This document shows positions 24,999 to 34,400 of a stretch of DNA of 37,348 bases, one piece after another. Source of the stretch: DASZMX01 sp035551475. Its GTDB lineage: Bacteria; Verrucomicrobiota; Verrucomicrobiia; Limisphaerales; Palsa-1400. The stretch spans positions 1 to 37,348 of the forward strand of contig DASZMX010000136.1 of the NCBI GenBank assembly GCA_035551475.1, in the 5' to 3' direction. The notes below the pieces were generated by a model that saw only the letters and a list, made by a program, of their open reading frames with translations, ran no database searches and was not told the origin of the DNA. Numbering within the stretch: the first letter of the stretch is position 1; every line of letters starts with the position of its first letter. Made by a program: the position numbers and the translations under genes.

Positions 24999-26219
24999 AT
25001 GGCTTTGATTGTGCAAAAATTCGGGGGGACTTCGGTGGCGAATCCCGAGAGGATCAAGAATGTGGCCGCGCGCGTGGCGAAATACCACGGCGAAGGCCAC
25101 CAGGTGGTCGTGGTCGTTTCCGCCATGAGCGGCGTCACGGACAACTTGATCAAGATGGCGCGGGAGTTAATGCCGCTGCCCAATGAGCGTGAAATGGACA
25201 TGCTCCTCGCCACCGGGGAACAGACCACCATCGCGCTGACCGCCATTGCGCTGCATGCCCGGGGCATTCCCGCTGTTTCATTGACAGGCGCACAGGCCGG
25301 CATCGTGACGGATGGCGTGCACACCAAGGCCAAGATTCAAAACATCACGCCCAAACAGGCGCACACATTTTTGCAGGAAGGCCAGGTCGTGATCGTCGCC
25401 GGTTTCCAAGGCCAGACGATGGAAGGGCAAATTACGACGCTCGGCCGGGGCGGTTCGGATTTGACAGCCATTGCGCTGGCCGCGGCGTTAAAGGCGGACC
25501 TGTGCCAGATTTACACCGACGTGGACGGCGTGTACACGGCTGATCCGCGCATCGTGCCGAACGCCAAAAAACTCAACGAGATTTCCTACGACGAAATGCT
25601 GGAGCTGGCGAGTCTGGGCGCGAAAGTGATGCAATCGCGCTCGGTGGAGTTTGCGAAAAAATTCGGCGTCATTTTTGAAGTCCGCTCGAGCTTGAACGAG
25701 AACCCAGGAACCATTGTGAAAGAAGAGACACTCAGCATGGAAAGCGTCGTCATTCGCGGCGTTTCACTCGATAAAAATCAGGCGAAGGTCACGCTGGTCG
25801 GCGTGCCCGATCGTCCGGGCGTGGCCGCGCACATTTTCAAGGCGATCGCCGAGGGCAATGTCAACGTTGACATGATCGTGCAAAACATCAGCCACAACGA
25901 CGGCGCGCCCGCCACCGACCTTTCCTTTACCGTGGACAAGCCCGATCTGCTGAAGGCGCGGAATATCATCGAAGGTCTGCGCGAAAAACTAGGCGTCAGG
26001 CAAATCATCGCCGACGAAAAAATTGGCAAAGTCTCCATCGTGGGCGTCGGCATGCGGAGCCATCCGGGCGTGGCGGCCAAGATGTTTGAAACCCTGGCCA
26101 CCCACGGGGTGAACATCGACATGATTTCCACGAGCGAAATCAAAGTGTCCGTCATCGTCAACCTGGACAAGGGCGAGCAGGCGATGCGGGTCGTGCACGA
26201 GGCTTTTCTCGGCGCGTAA
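24999..26219 (+). CDS. lysC: Aspartate kinase (LysC type, two ACT domains)
   Basis: This 406-residue enzyme phosphorylates aspartate, the first step toward lysine, threonine and methionine. The N-terminus MALIVQKFGGTSVANPERIK carries the KFGGTSV nucleotide motif. VVVVSAMSGVTDNLI, LGRGGSDLTAIALA and YTDVDGVYTADPRIVPNAKK complete the kinase core. Two ACT domains follow, around VGVPDRPGVAAHIFKAIAEG and SIVGVGMRSHPGVAAKMFET, so feedback control is expected. It has no operon partner: it is downstream of the CE15 gene and convergent with the FAH-family gene, 8 bp apart. Confidence 0.96.
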   Translation: MALIVQKFGGTSVANPERIKNVAARVAKYHGEGHQVVVVVSAMSGVTDNLIKMARELMPLPNEREMDMLLATGEQTTIALTAIALHARGIPAVSLTGAQAGIVTDGVHTKAKIQNITPKQAHTFLQEGQVVIVAGFQGQTMEGQITTLGRGGSDLTAIALAAALKADLCQIYTDVDGVYTADPRIVPNAKKLNEISYDEMLELASLGAKVMQSRSVEFAKKFGVIFEVRSSLNENPGTIVKEETLSMESVVIRGVSLDKNQAKVTLVGVPDRPGVAAHIFKAIAEGNVNVDMIVQNISHNDGAPATDLSFTVDKPDLLKARNIIEGLREKLGVRQIIADEKIGKVSIVGVGMRSHPGVAAKMFETLATHGVNIDMISTSEIKVSVIVNLDKGEQAMRVVHEAFLGA

Positions 26220-26227
26220 TCGCGACG

Positions 26228-27085
26228 CTATACGACCTTGACGGAATTTTCCAAGGCGCCGATCCCGGAGATTTCAATGCGGATTTGATCGGCGGCCTGG
26301 AGTGTGAAATCGTCGGCGGGAACGACGCCCGTGCCCGTAAGCAGGACGGCCCCGAGCGGGAACTCCTGGCTCCGAAAAAGATATTGCGCGAGCTCGGCAA
26401 AAGTTCGCTTGATTTGGCCAACGTTGGTTTTTCCCTGAAAGACCACGGCGTTGGCGCGCTGAATGGTGATTTGAATCTCCCATTGGCGGGCTTCGGCCTC
26501 GCCGGCGCCGGTGACAATGCACGGCCCCAAGGCGCAGGAGCGGCGGTAAATTTTCGCCTGCGGCAAGTAAAGAAGATTTTCCCCTTCGATATCGCGCGAA
26601 CTCATGTCGTTGCCAATGGTGTAGCCGGCGATTTCACCGCGCGAATTCAAAACCAGAGCCAGCTCCGGCTCCGGCACGCTCCACGTGGCGTCGGCGCGGA
26701 TGCCGACATGATCGCGCGGCCCCACGACTTTATGGGCCGTCGCTTTGAAAAAGATTTCGGGACGGGCGGCCTCGTAAACCCGGTCGTAGGCCGTGGCGCT
26801 GAATTCCGATTCATCCATGCGCGCGGTTTTGCTGCGCAGATAAGTCACGCCCGCGGCCCAGACTTCCTGGTGATCGATGGGGGCGAGCAAGCGCACGGCT
26901 GACGCCTGGAAGCGCCGTTCCTTGGTCAAATCGAGCTTGGCAAAATGTCCCGCCAAATCCTTTAACTCCAGGATTTCCGAGAGACGATTGAACTGGTCGC
27001 TCAACTCCGTGATCTCCCCATTGTCATTTAAAAGGCCAAACGACGAGGGCGAACTGGGCGTGGGCAGGAATCGGCAAAATTTCAT
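26228..27085 (-). CDS. Fumarylacetoacetate hydrolase (FAH) family protein
   Basis: The start is ATG 27085 (MKFCRFLPTPSSPSSFGLLN), giving 285 residues; a longer frame starts at 27124 but is not needed. The C-terminal catalytic domain has the acidic metal motif WSVPEPELALVLNSRG, then GYTIGNDMSSRDIEGENLLY and a GTGVVPADDFTLQ-like substrate loop. FAH-family enzymes cleave or hydrolyse beta-diketo or oxo-acids. The missing N-terminal SH3-like FAH domain and the short length suggest a 2-keto-3-deoxy-sugar-acid or acylpyruvate-type member rather than true fumarylacetoacetase. The substrate is open. Confidence 0.86.
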   Translation of the reverse strand: MKFCRFLPTPSSPSSFGLLNDNGEITELSDQFNRLSEILELKDLAGHFAKLDLTKERRFQASAVRLLAPIDHQEVWAAGVTYLRSKTARMDESEFSATAYDRVYEAARPEIFFKATAHKVVGPRDHVGIRADATWSVPEPELALVLNSRGEIAGYTIGNDMSSRDIEGENLLYLPQAKIYRRSCALGPCIVTGAGEAEARQWEIQITIQRANAVVFQGKTNVGQIKRTFAELAQYLFRSQEFPLGAVLLTGTGVVPADDFTLQAADQIRIEISGIGALENSVKVV

Positions 27086-27154
27086 GTTGGAATGATCCGT
27101 GATGGGTGCGGGAAGTCCGCGCATGGGTCAAGCGCGAAATGAACTCCTCAATTT

Positions 27155-27790
27155 TTAACCACTCTGCAGCAGCGGTTCGACCGCCGCCCAGATGGCCGCC
27201 TGCACCGCGTCAATGTCGCCCGACGCCTCCACCACTCGCACGCGCTGCGGTTCTTCCGCCGCGATTTTCCCATACCCCTGCTCCACTCGCGCAAAAAATT
27301 CGCGGCTCTCCTCCTCCATGCGGTCCCGCCCCGCCGCGACACGCCGGGCCCGGCGCGCCTCCGTGGCCGCCAGCGGCGCCCGCAACAAAAGCGTCAGGTC
27401 GGGAATCGTGGCGCCGACGGCAAAGGCGATAATTTCTTTGACAACGTTCTCGGGCAAACCGCGACCGTATGTTTGATACGCCGTGGTGGAATCGTAAAAC
27501 CGGTCGCACAACACGATTTCACCCGCCGCCAGGGCCGGACGGATCACTTCGCGCACCAATTGCGCGCGGCTGGCGTTCATCAAAAGCAACTCCGCCTCGG
27601 CGGTCATGTTGGGATTGGCCGCGCTGTGTTGGAGCGTGTGGCGAATTTCTTCGCCGATGGGCGTCCCACCCGGCTCGCGCAAGGTGCGCACAGTCCGGCC
27701 CAAACTCCGCAGATGCTCCGCCAGAATTTTGATCTGCGTCGATTTTCCCACCGCCTCCGTCCCCTCAAACGTGATGAACCGTCCGCTCAT
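27155..27790 (-). CDS. tmk: Thymidylate kinase
   Basis: This 211-residue enzyme phosphorylates dTMP to dTDP. The P-loop is FEGTEAVGKSTQ, the DR(Y/F)-type motif is LCDRFYDSTTAYQTYGRGLP, and the LID region is RMEEESREFFARVEQGYGKI. The length is normal. The ATG overlaps the cysS stop (ATGA, 27787-27790), so the two are co-translated. The LID region carries few basic residues, so the type I/type II class cannot be set by eye. Confidence 0.96.
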   Translation of the reverse strand: MSGRFITFEGTEAVGKSTQIKILAEHLRSLGRTVRTLREPGGTPIGEEIRHTLQHSAANPNMTAEAELLLMNASRAQLVREVIRPALAAGEIVLCDRFYDSTTAYQTYGRGLPENVVKEIIAFAVGATIPDLTLLLRAPLAATEARRARRVAAGRDRMEEESREFFARVEQGYGKIAAEEPQRVRVVEASGDIDAVQAAIWAAVEPLLQSG

Positions 27791-29205
27791 GCCAGGGGTT
27801 TGAGGCGCGGGCCTTTGGCGGTGTCTTCGATTGCCCAGCCTTTGCTTTTCAGCTCGTCGCGAATCGCGTCGCTACGCTTAAAATCCTTCGCGCGACGGGC
27901 CGCCTGCCGCTCCTCCAGCAGCGTCAAAAGCTCGGGTGGCGCCTCCAAAACAGTCGAAGCAGCAAACCCTAAAATGCCGCCCACCTGCTGCCACGCGGCG
28001 AGGCCGGCCGCGGCGCGTTCCGGCAACATGCTTTGCGCCGCCAACGCCCGATTGCTCTCGCGCACCCATTCAAAAATCGCGCCCCACACGGCGGACACAT
28101 TGAAATCGTCTTCCAGCGCCGCGACGCATTTGTCGAGCAAACCCGCGTCCGCGGGCGCCGTCGCGGAGCCCGCCGCCTCGCGCAACTTGGCCACGCATTC
28201 ATCCAGGCGCCGCAAGGATTCGCGCGCCGCCTTCAATCCATCCATCGTAAAATTAAAGGACTCCCGATAATGCGCCTGCAAAAGGAGACACCGAATCTCG
28301 CGCCCGCCAAAACCTTTTGCCAGCAAATCGCGCAGGGTAAAATAGTTCCCGAGCGACTTGCTCATCTTCATCCCCTCCACCAGCAGATGCGCCCCGTGCA
28401 ACCAATACTTGACAAAAGGTCGCCCGCCCGTTTGCACCCCGGCCCCTTCGCTCTGCGCGATTTCGTCCTCGTGATGCGGAAAAATCAAATCCTCACCGCC
28501 GAGATGCAGGTCGAAACTCGTGCCCAGCAGTTTCATGCTCATGGCGCTGCACTCGATATGCCAGCCCGGTCGGCCTTCGCCCCAGGGGCTGGCCCAGAAC
28601 ACCGCGCCGTCCTGCGGCGTCCGCGCCTTCCATAACGCGAAATCCGCCACGGATTCCTTGGCGTATTCATCGTGGCTCACCCGCTCGCCGCGGCGCATCT
28701 CCTCGAAATTGAGCTTGAGCAGTTGCCCGTAACACCCGCCCGACGCCCGGTATTTCTCGATGCTGAAATAAACCGACCCATCCGGCGCGCGATACGCCGC
28801 GCCGCGCGCCTCCAGCTTGGCGATCAAATCAATGATTTCAGGAATATGCTCCGTCGCCCGCGGCGTGGCATGCGGCAAGGCGCAGCCCAGCGCCGCAAAA
28901 TCCTCCAAAAAAGCCGCTTCATATTTCTTCGTGAATTCCGCTAGCGACGTTTTGGCCTCCGCCACCCGCCGGATGATTTTATCTTCGACATCCGTGATGT
29001 TCATCACGTGCCGAACTTTGTAGCCCTTGAATTCCAGCGTGCGCCGCACCAAGTCCGCGAAGACAAAAGTCCGAAAATTTCCGATGTGCGCAAAGTCGTG
29101 CACGGTCGGCCCGCAGCAATAAACTCCGACCTCCCGGGACGCCGGATCCAGCGGGGTGAATTCCTCCACCGTGCGCGAAAGCGTGTTGAAAAATTTTAAT
29201 GCCAT
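27787..29205 (-). CDS. cysS: Cysteinyl-tRNA synthetase
   Basis: This 472-residue class I synthetase starts MALKFFNTLSRTVEEFTPLD. The zinc and HIGH-like motif is YCCGPTVHDFAHIGNFRTF. GEGRPGWHIECSAMSMKLLG and DLIFPHHEDEIAQSE are the family's cysteine and adenylate-site blocks. The KMSKS loop is GMKMSKSLGNYFTL. The C-terminal anticodon region includes LDKCVAALEDDFNVSAVWGA and RAKDFKRSDAIRDELKSKGW. The length matches typical bacterial CysRS. Upstream, 13 bp separate it from a hypothetical exported protein in the same direction. Confidence 0.97.
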   Translation of the reverse strand: MALKFFNTLSRTVEEFTPLDPASREVGVYCCGPTVHDFAHIGNFRTFVFADLVRRTLEFKGYKVRHVMNITDVEDKIIRRVAEAKTSLAEFTKKYEAAFLEDFAALGCALPHATPRATEHIPEIIDLIAKLEARGAAYRAPDGSVYFSIEKYRASGGCYGQLLKLNFEEMRRGERVSHDEYAKESVADFALWKARTPQDGAVFWASPWGEGRPGWHIECSAMSMKLLGTSFDLHLGGEDLIFPHHEDEIAQSEGAGVQTGGRPFVKYWLHGAHLLVEGMKMSKSLGNYFTLRDLLAKGFGGREIRCLLLQAHYRESFNFTMDGLKAARESLRRLDECVAKLREAAGSATAPADAGLLDKCVAALEDDFNVSAVWGAIFEWVRESNRALAAQSMLPERAAAGLAAWQQVGGILGFAASTVLEAPPELLTLLEERQAARRAKDFKRSDAIRDELKSKGWAIEDTAKGPRLKPLA

Positions 29206-29218
29206 GTCGTCGGTCTGT

Positions 29219-30292
29219 TCATTCCGTCACATCCTGCATCGTGTCAAAACGTTCTTCCATCGCCTTTTTCACCGCCGTCGCCCGCGCGACCGCTGTGTCC
29301 TGCGTTTCGCCCACAAATCGTTCCAGCCGCGTCTTGAGCGCCGCCGAGATGTCCCCATTCCGATCCCGCAAAGGCAGCGTCACTTCCACCCAGCCCTTGT
29401 CCTTGGCGTAATACACCGTCCCATGATGAATCACATCATCCTCCACCTTCCCGCCGGCCTGCCCGAGACGGTTCGTGTCCTTGCTCCCGATAATCAAGGG
29501 CGTTCCCGCCTGCCGCTCCGCATACACTTCCAATTTCAACAGGCGCGGATATTTTTTCACGATGGCGTCCGTCACCGTTTGCATAAACGGGGTGTGCGGG
29601 GTGTAAAGAATTCGGACATCCGCAAAATGCGCCGCCGTGTCCCCTTTCGCCCAAAAGCCGATTTTGCCGGCGAAAAACGTCGAGTCATTGATCGCCAAAT
29701 CCTCCGTCGGCGCCCCGGCCTTGGCGGGCGGCAGCGCCAGTTTGCCATTCAGAAAACAGCGCAAACGCGTGCCTTTGCCTTCCACCTTTAAATCCATCCA
29801 TTCCTGCTTGGCGATCGGCAGCCGCGCGCCAATCCCCACCGCTTCCAGCGATTTCCCATTCACGACGCGATGCCACAGGATGTAGCCCATCGCTCCGACC
29901 CGCAGCACGTAATAATTTGACGCGTCCTGCGCCCGAAACACAATCCCCGCCGACGCCTCCCCCGCCCCTCCGACGATTTTCACGCGCGCGCTAAACGTAA
30001 AATCCTGAAACGTGTCATTCGTGTAAAGCAGAACGGTATATCGCTCCGCCGGCGCCCCTTCCGACGCCACCGCCAGCGCCGGCTGCTTCGCCACCAATTG
30101 CGCATTGGAAGAAAGCGGCGCCAACATCGACGGAACCGTTTCCTCCAGAATCTTCCAGTCGCCCGCCGCGCCCCCGCTGAATCCCGCCGGAGCCTGCCCC
30201 AGCGCCGCCTCGCGAAAATCCAACTTCAACTCCGCGCCTCCTGCCGAAAGCGCGGCCACCGCCGACAAGACCGCCATAATTTTCGCGAACAT
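29219..30292 (-). CDS. Exported protein with a DUF1080/concanavalin-like domain
   Basis: This 357-residue protein is counted from ATG 30292 (MFAKIMAVLSAVAALSAGGA, a signal peptide); GTG 30328 would add 12 residues. The first 230 residues resemble the beta-jelly-roll found in LamG and 3-keto-disaccharide hydrolase proteins: FQDFTFSARVKIVGGAGEAS, GIVFRAQDASNYYVLRVG, EWMDLKVEGKGTRLRCFLNG, FFAGKIGFWAKGDTAAHFAD. The last 120 residues include two basic segments and IHHGTVYYAKDKGWVEVTLP, and I do not recognise them. There are no clear catalytic residues, so the protein may bind carbohydrate. It is 13 bp from cysS, but functional linkage is doubtful. Confidence 0.7.
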   Translation of the reverse strand: MFAKIMAVLSAVAALSAGGAELKLDFREAALGQAPAGFSGGAAGDWKILEETVPSMLAPLSSNAQLVAKQPALAVASEGAPAERYTVLLYTNDTFQDFTFSARVKIVGGAGEASAGIVFRAQDASNYYVLRVGAMGYILWHRVVNGKSLEAVGIGARLPIAKQEWMDLKVEGKGTRLRCFLNGKLALPPAKAGAPTEDLAINDSTFFAGKIGFWAKGDTAAHFADVRILYTPHTPFMQTVTDAIVKKYPRLLKLEVYAERQAGTPLIIGSKDTNRLGQAGGKVEDDVIHHGTVYYAKDKGWVEVTLPLRDRNGDISAALKTRLERFVGETQDTAVARATAVKKAMEERFDTMQDVTE

Positions 30293-30350
30293 GATCGGGG
30301 AGCGTACCACGCTTGCAAATGATTTCACGGCTTTTCTCGCGCCCGCCGTG

Positions 30351-30476
30351 TTAACCGGAAGCGCTGGACTTTAGCCGCCAGACAACGAGCGCGCCAAGCG
30401 CCACCGAGGTGAGAACAACCCAGAAACTCGTCCGTCGTTCATTTGTAACCTGTTCTTCACCGCGTCGTCGTTGCAT
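30351..30476 (-). CDS. Possible small single-pass membrane protein (41 aa)
   Basis: An ATG at 30476 opens a 41-residue frame: a basic N-terminus (MQRRRGEEQVTNERRTSF), one hydrophobic helix (VVLTSVALGALVVWRLKS) and a stop at 30351. It lies in the otherwise empty gap between the exported DUF1080-like gene and the prepilin-like gene, on the opposite strand to the latter. The positive-inside/hydrophobic pattern is what a real small membrane protein would show. A chance ORF is still quite possible. Confidence 0.3.
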   Translation of the reverse strand: MQRRRGEEQVTNERRTSFWVVLTSVALGALVVWRLKSSASG

Positions 30477-30543
30477 GTGCGACGATTTGCTTTCTATTAG
30501 TGCGCGGTAAGCGGCCGCATCCCCTACGGTCGTGCAGCATCGA

Positions 30544-31383
30544 ATGAAAAAAATGAGATTACATCGGACAGGTCCGACAAATGTCGCATTCACATTAATT
30601 GAGCTTTTGGTGGTGATTGCGATTATAGCGATCTTGGCGGCGCTTCTGCTGCCGGCCCTGGCCAAAGCCAAGCAGCAGGCCCAGGACATTAAATGCATCG
30701 GCAATCAGCGCCAATGGGGCCTGGCCTTCCGCATGTATTCGGATGACTCGCGCGATATGGTGCCGGAAGAGGGCGACACTCTGGCCGGGATCAATGACCC
30801 GGGAAACGAGACGGCGTCGGACAATTACGACTACGCGTGGTACAATCGCGTGGCGGCCTATGTGCCGGGCGGCAAGACACTGGTCAGTCTCTATGTCGCC
30901 ACCAACCCGCCGCTGCCGGGAAGCCCGACGATTTTTTCGTGCCCCGTTTGCCCCAGCCCCAACAGCACCTACGGCAAGCCGGCGCCGACTTTGCGCAAGG
31001 CGTTCTTCATGTATGGGGAGAATGCCCGGCTTTGCGTGAACTACAGCAGCCGGATGAGCAAAGGATTCCAGCAAACCAAACTCAGCGGCGTGCAAAGGCC
31101 GAGCGAAACCGTTTTTCTCGGCGAAGAAGACCCCAACGCCAGCACGACCACGGGCGCTTCGCAATCAAATGTCACCGGCTTCTACGCGACTGGACGCCAT
31201 GACGGAAACAAGCGGGGCTCCCTGGCGCTTTGTGACGGCAGTTCGCGCCTGGCCAATACGAATGAATTTTGGCGCACCCAAGGCGAGGCCGACGACGATT
31301 TCACCGTGACAGGCTCCATCGCATTGGAATGGCAATCGCTTCGGCGAATCTACTGGTATCCCACGCCCACGACGCCGAACTGA
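30544..31383 (+). CDS. Prepilin-type N-terminal cleavage/methylation protein (H-X9-DG type)
   Basis: This 279-residue protein starts from ATG 30544; GTG 30532 and ATG 30553 are in-frame alternatives. The type IV-like prepilin motif FTLIELLVVIAIIAILA includes the conserved Glu at position 5 of the mature protein and is followed by LPALAKAKQQAQDIKCIGNQ. The C-terminal HDGNKRGSLALCDGSSRLAN matches the H-X9-DG pattern seen in pseudopilins abundant in Verrucomicrobia and Planctomycetes. Such proteins are pseudopilins of a secretion or surface system. Many occur per genome, usually without adjacent assembly genes, as here. Confidence 0.9.
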   Translation: MKKMRLHRTGPTNVAFTLIELLVVIAIIAILAALLLPALAKAKQQAQDIKCIGNQRQWGLAFRMYSDDSRDMVPEEGDTLAGINDPGNETASDNYDYAWYNRVAAYVPGGKTLVSLYVATNPPLPGSPTIFSCPVCPSPNSTYGKPAPTLRKAFFMYGENARLCVNYSSRMSKGFQQTKLSGVQRPSETVFLGEEDPNASTTTGASQSNVTGFYATGRHDGNKRGSLALCDGSSRLANTNEFWRTQGEADDDFTVTGSIALEWQSLRRIYWYPTPTTPN

Positions 31384-31434
31384 TTTTTCCAAGTCAAATA
31401 AAAATCCTCACACCACAAGACTCCATCGTCATCT

Positions 31435-34400
31435 ATGAAAACAAAACCTATGTTGATCGGGGCCGCGTTGTCGGCCTTATGGGCCTGTAATGCTTCCGCC
31501 TCGGTGATCGCCGGCTGGGACGTGCGCGGACAAACGGGAGGCGTGGCCAACTTCGGCCCTTCGCCCTTGGCGCCGAGCGCGGCCGACGTGAATGTCACGA
31601 CCAGCGGATTGGTGCGCGGCTCCGGCGTGAGCTCTGCGGGCACCGCCAGCGGCGCCGCGCGGGCTTGGGGCGGGTATGCCTGGACCAACACCTCTGAGGC
31701 CACCGCCATCGCGTCCAACACCTTTGTTTACGTCACGATTACTCCCAATCCGGGCGCGACGGTGTCCTTCACCAACATCAGCCAGTTCAATTATCGCCGT
31801 TCAGGAACGGGGCCGGCCACCGGCGAATTACAATATCAGGTTGACAGCGGGGCTTTCGTCGATGTCGCGTCGCTGCCCTACACCAGCACAAGCTCCAGCG
31901 GCAGCAGTCTTACCCCGATCGATCTGAGCGCGTATCCCGATTTGCAAAGCGTCGGCCCCGGAACCAATGTGACCTTCCGCATTGTTAATTGGGGCGGCGG
32001 CTCGGCCGGCACTTGGTACATATTTGACACGGCTGCCTCGACGGCAAACGATTTTGAAATCTCCGGGACGGTGGTGGCGGCCGGCGCTCCTCCCCACATT
32101 ACCGGGATCGCCCCCGCCTCGACCAATTTGGCCGCCGGGCAAACAGCGGCCTTCACAGTCACGGCCACAGGCGGCGCGGCAACGAATCTCTGGTTCAAGG
32201 AAACCGGGGCCTCGACCTCGCTTATCGTCAATGCCACGAACAATACACTGCAGTTGGCCAATCTCACCAAGGCCGATGAAGGCAGTTATTTTGTCGTCCT
32301 TACGAACGCCTATGGGTCCGACACCAGCGCGGTGGTCAGCCTGACGGTCAACGACCCGTTCATCGCGGTTGAGCCGGTCAGCGTCACGGGATTGCTGGAT
32401 GGAAAAGCCACGTTTTCTGTAGGCGCAGCCGGCAGCGGCCTGACCTATCAATGGTATTATGTTGATAGCGCGTCGGCCTACACGCCGGTGCAAAACGGCG
32501 ACCAGACTTCGGGCTCGACCATTTCGGGGGCAAATTCCAGCGAGCTGATGATTAGCGGGGTGCAACCCGCCGACGTGACAAATTTCGCGGTGATAGTCAC
32601 GGGGACGTTTGGATCAGTGACAAGCTCCATCGCCAGCCTTCAATCCGTCAGCGCCACCGCCGTGCTGGCCTATTGGGATTTCAACGGAGTTGAATTCACC
32701 AACATGACGAATCCCACCGGCCTCACCAATCCCGTGCCGTTCAGCGGCGCGGGCGTCGCCGCGCCTGTCGGCACGACATTCTCGCCGGGGGCCTCGCCCT
32801 TCGCCCAAAACCTGCCCGCCAACGTCGATCCAATCAACGGCCCTGGCACAACCGACCACCTGCCTAATTTGTCGTGGGGCACTGATAATTACCCAATCGC
32901 GACCGTCGGCAATAAACAGAATGGCGTGCAATTCAATGTCAGCACCGCCGGCGCCAAGAATATTATGATCTCCTACGATTCGCGCGCCACGTCCACTGCC
33001 AGCGCTTACGAACGCCTGCAATACACGACCAATGGCACGGACTGGATAGACTATCCGACCAGCTCAACCTTTCTTGGTTTGCAGGCGTCAAGTTACTACC
33101 CATTTAGCTACAACCTGACTGGCTTCCCAGGCGTGGCGGACAACCCGGACTTCGCGTTCCGCATCGTGACCGAGTTTCAAAAAACGGCCACTTACGGCAT
33201 CGGCGCCAGCAACGCCTACGTCGGCACGGCCAACACCTATGGCACGTCAGGCACTGTTTCCTATGATGTAGTCACGGTCACCGGCGACGCCATCACCAAC
33301 GCCAATCAGCCGCCGGAAGTCAGCGCGTTGCCGGACGTCGTGACTAACGATTACTCCACCTTTACCCTTAACTTCACGGTGAGCGACGATACGACGCCGC
33401 CCGACGAATTATCCTATAGCGCAAAATCATTGACACCCAATGTGGATGGAAACTTCGTGTTTGGCGGCTCGGGCGCCAATCGGACCCTGACGGTGACGCC
33501 CAATTACATTAATGATCCGATCGCCGCGGGCCCGATTCTCGTCACGGTCACTGACACCAATGGCGACTCGACGTCCGTTTCGTTCGTCTTGACTCTGACC
33601 TCCGTCAACACGCCGCCGACAAACACGCTTACGACAGTGACGAGCACGAATATGCTGGCGAATTCGTCGCTGACCATCCCCTTCACCGTTGGCGACGTGG
33701 AAAGCAGCGCGAGCGGTTTGACCTACAGTGTCTCCTCGCAGAATAACAGCGTCCTGCCTTCCGAGAACGTCGTGGTAAACGGCCAGGGCACGGCCTCCCC
33801 GAGCCTGACGATCACGCCCGCAGCCAATCAAGTGGGCGTCGTGACGATCACGGTTACCGTGACCGACTCCGGAGTCAATACGAATGGCAACTCCGGAGTT
33901 GAGCCGCGCACGACGACGGCCACCTTCCCGGTGGTGGTGCGTCCGAACACCAATGTCATAGGCATTGATTACTTCAATTACGACCAAAGCGGGCCGCTGG
34001 ACGTCATTTCGGGCGGTTATTGGCAGCACCTGACAGGCATTCTTCATCAACTGCAGGCGGGCTCCGGCGTGGCTATGGTGGATACCCTGGATAACACCGA
34101 GAACGTCCAGGCCGGCTTGCTCGGCGCGCCTTACCTGACTAATTCCGGAGCTGTTCTATATGCCAGCATGATCATCAATATGCCTGATGTCAGCAGAATG
34201 CCGATTAACAACGGCGCCTACTTCTTCACCTTCAACGATGGCTCCGGCGTCACGGGCCCCTATGAAGGCCGAATCCTCACGGTGACAAACGACGCGGCGC
34301 CCGGCTTTTATCGCGTGGGCATCACCAAGACCGGGGCGGACGCCAGTTCGACCGGAACCGAGATCTTTCCGCAAGATCTGGCGCCGGGGACGAATTACAC

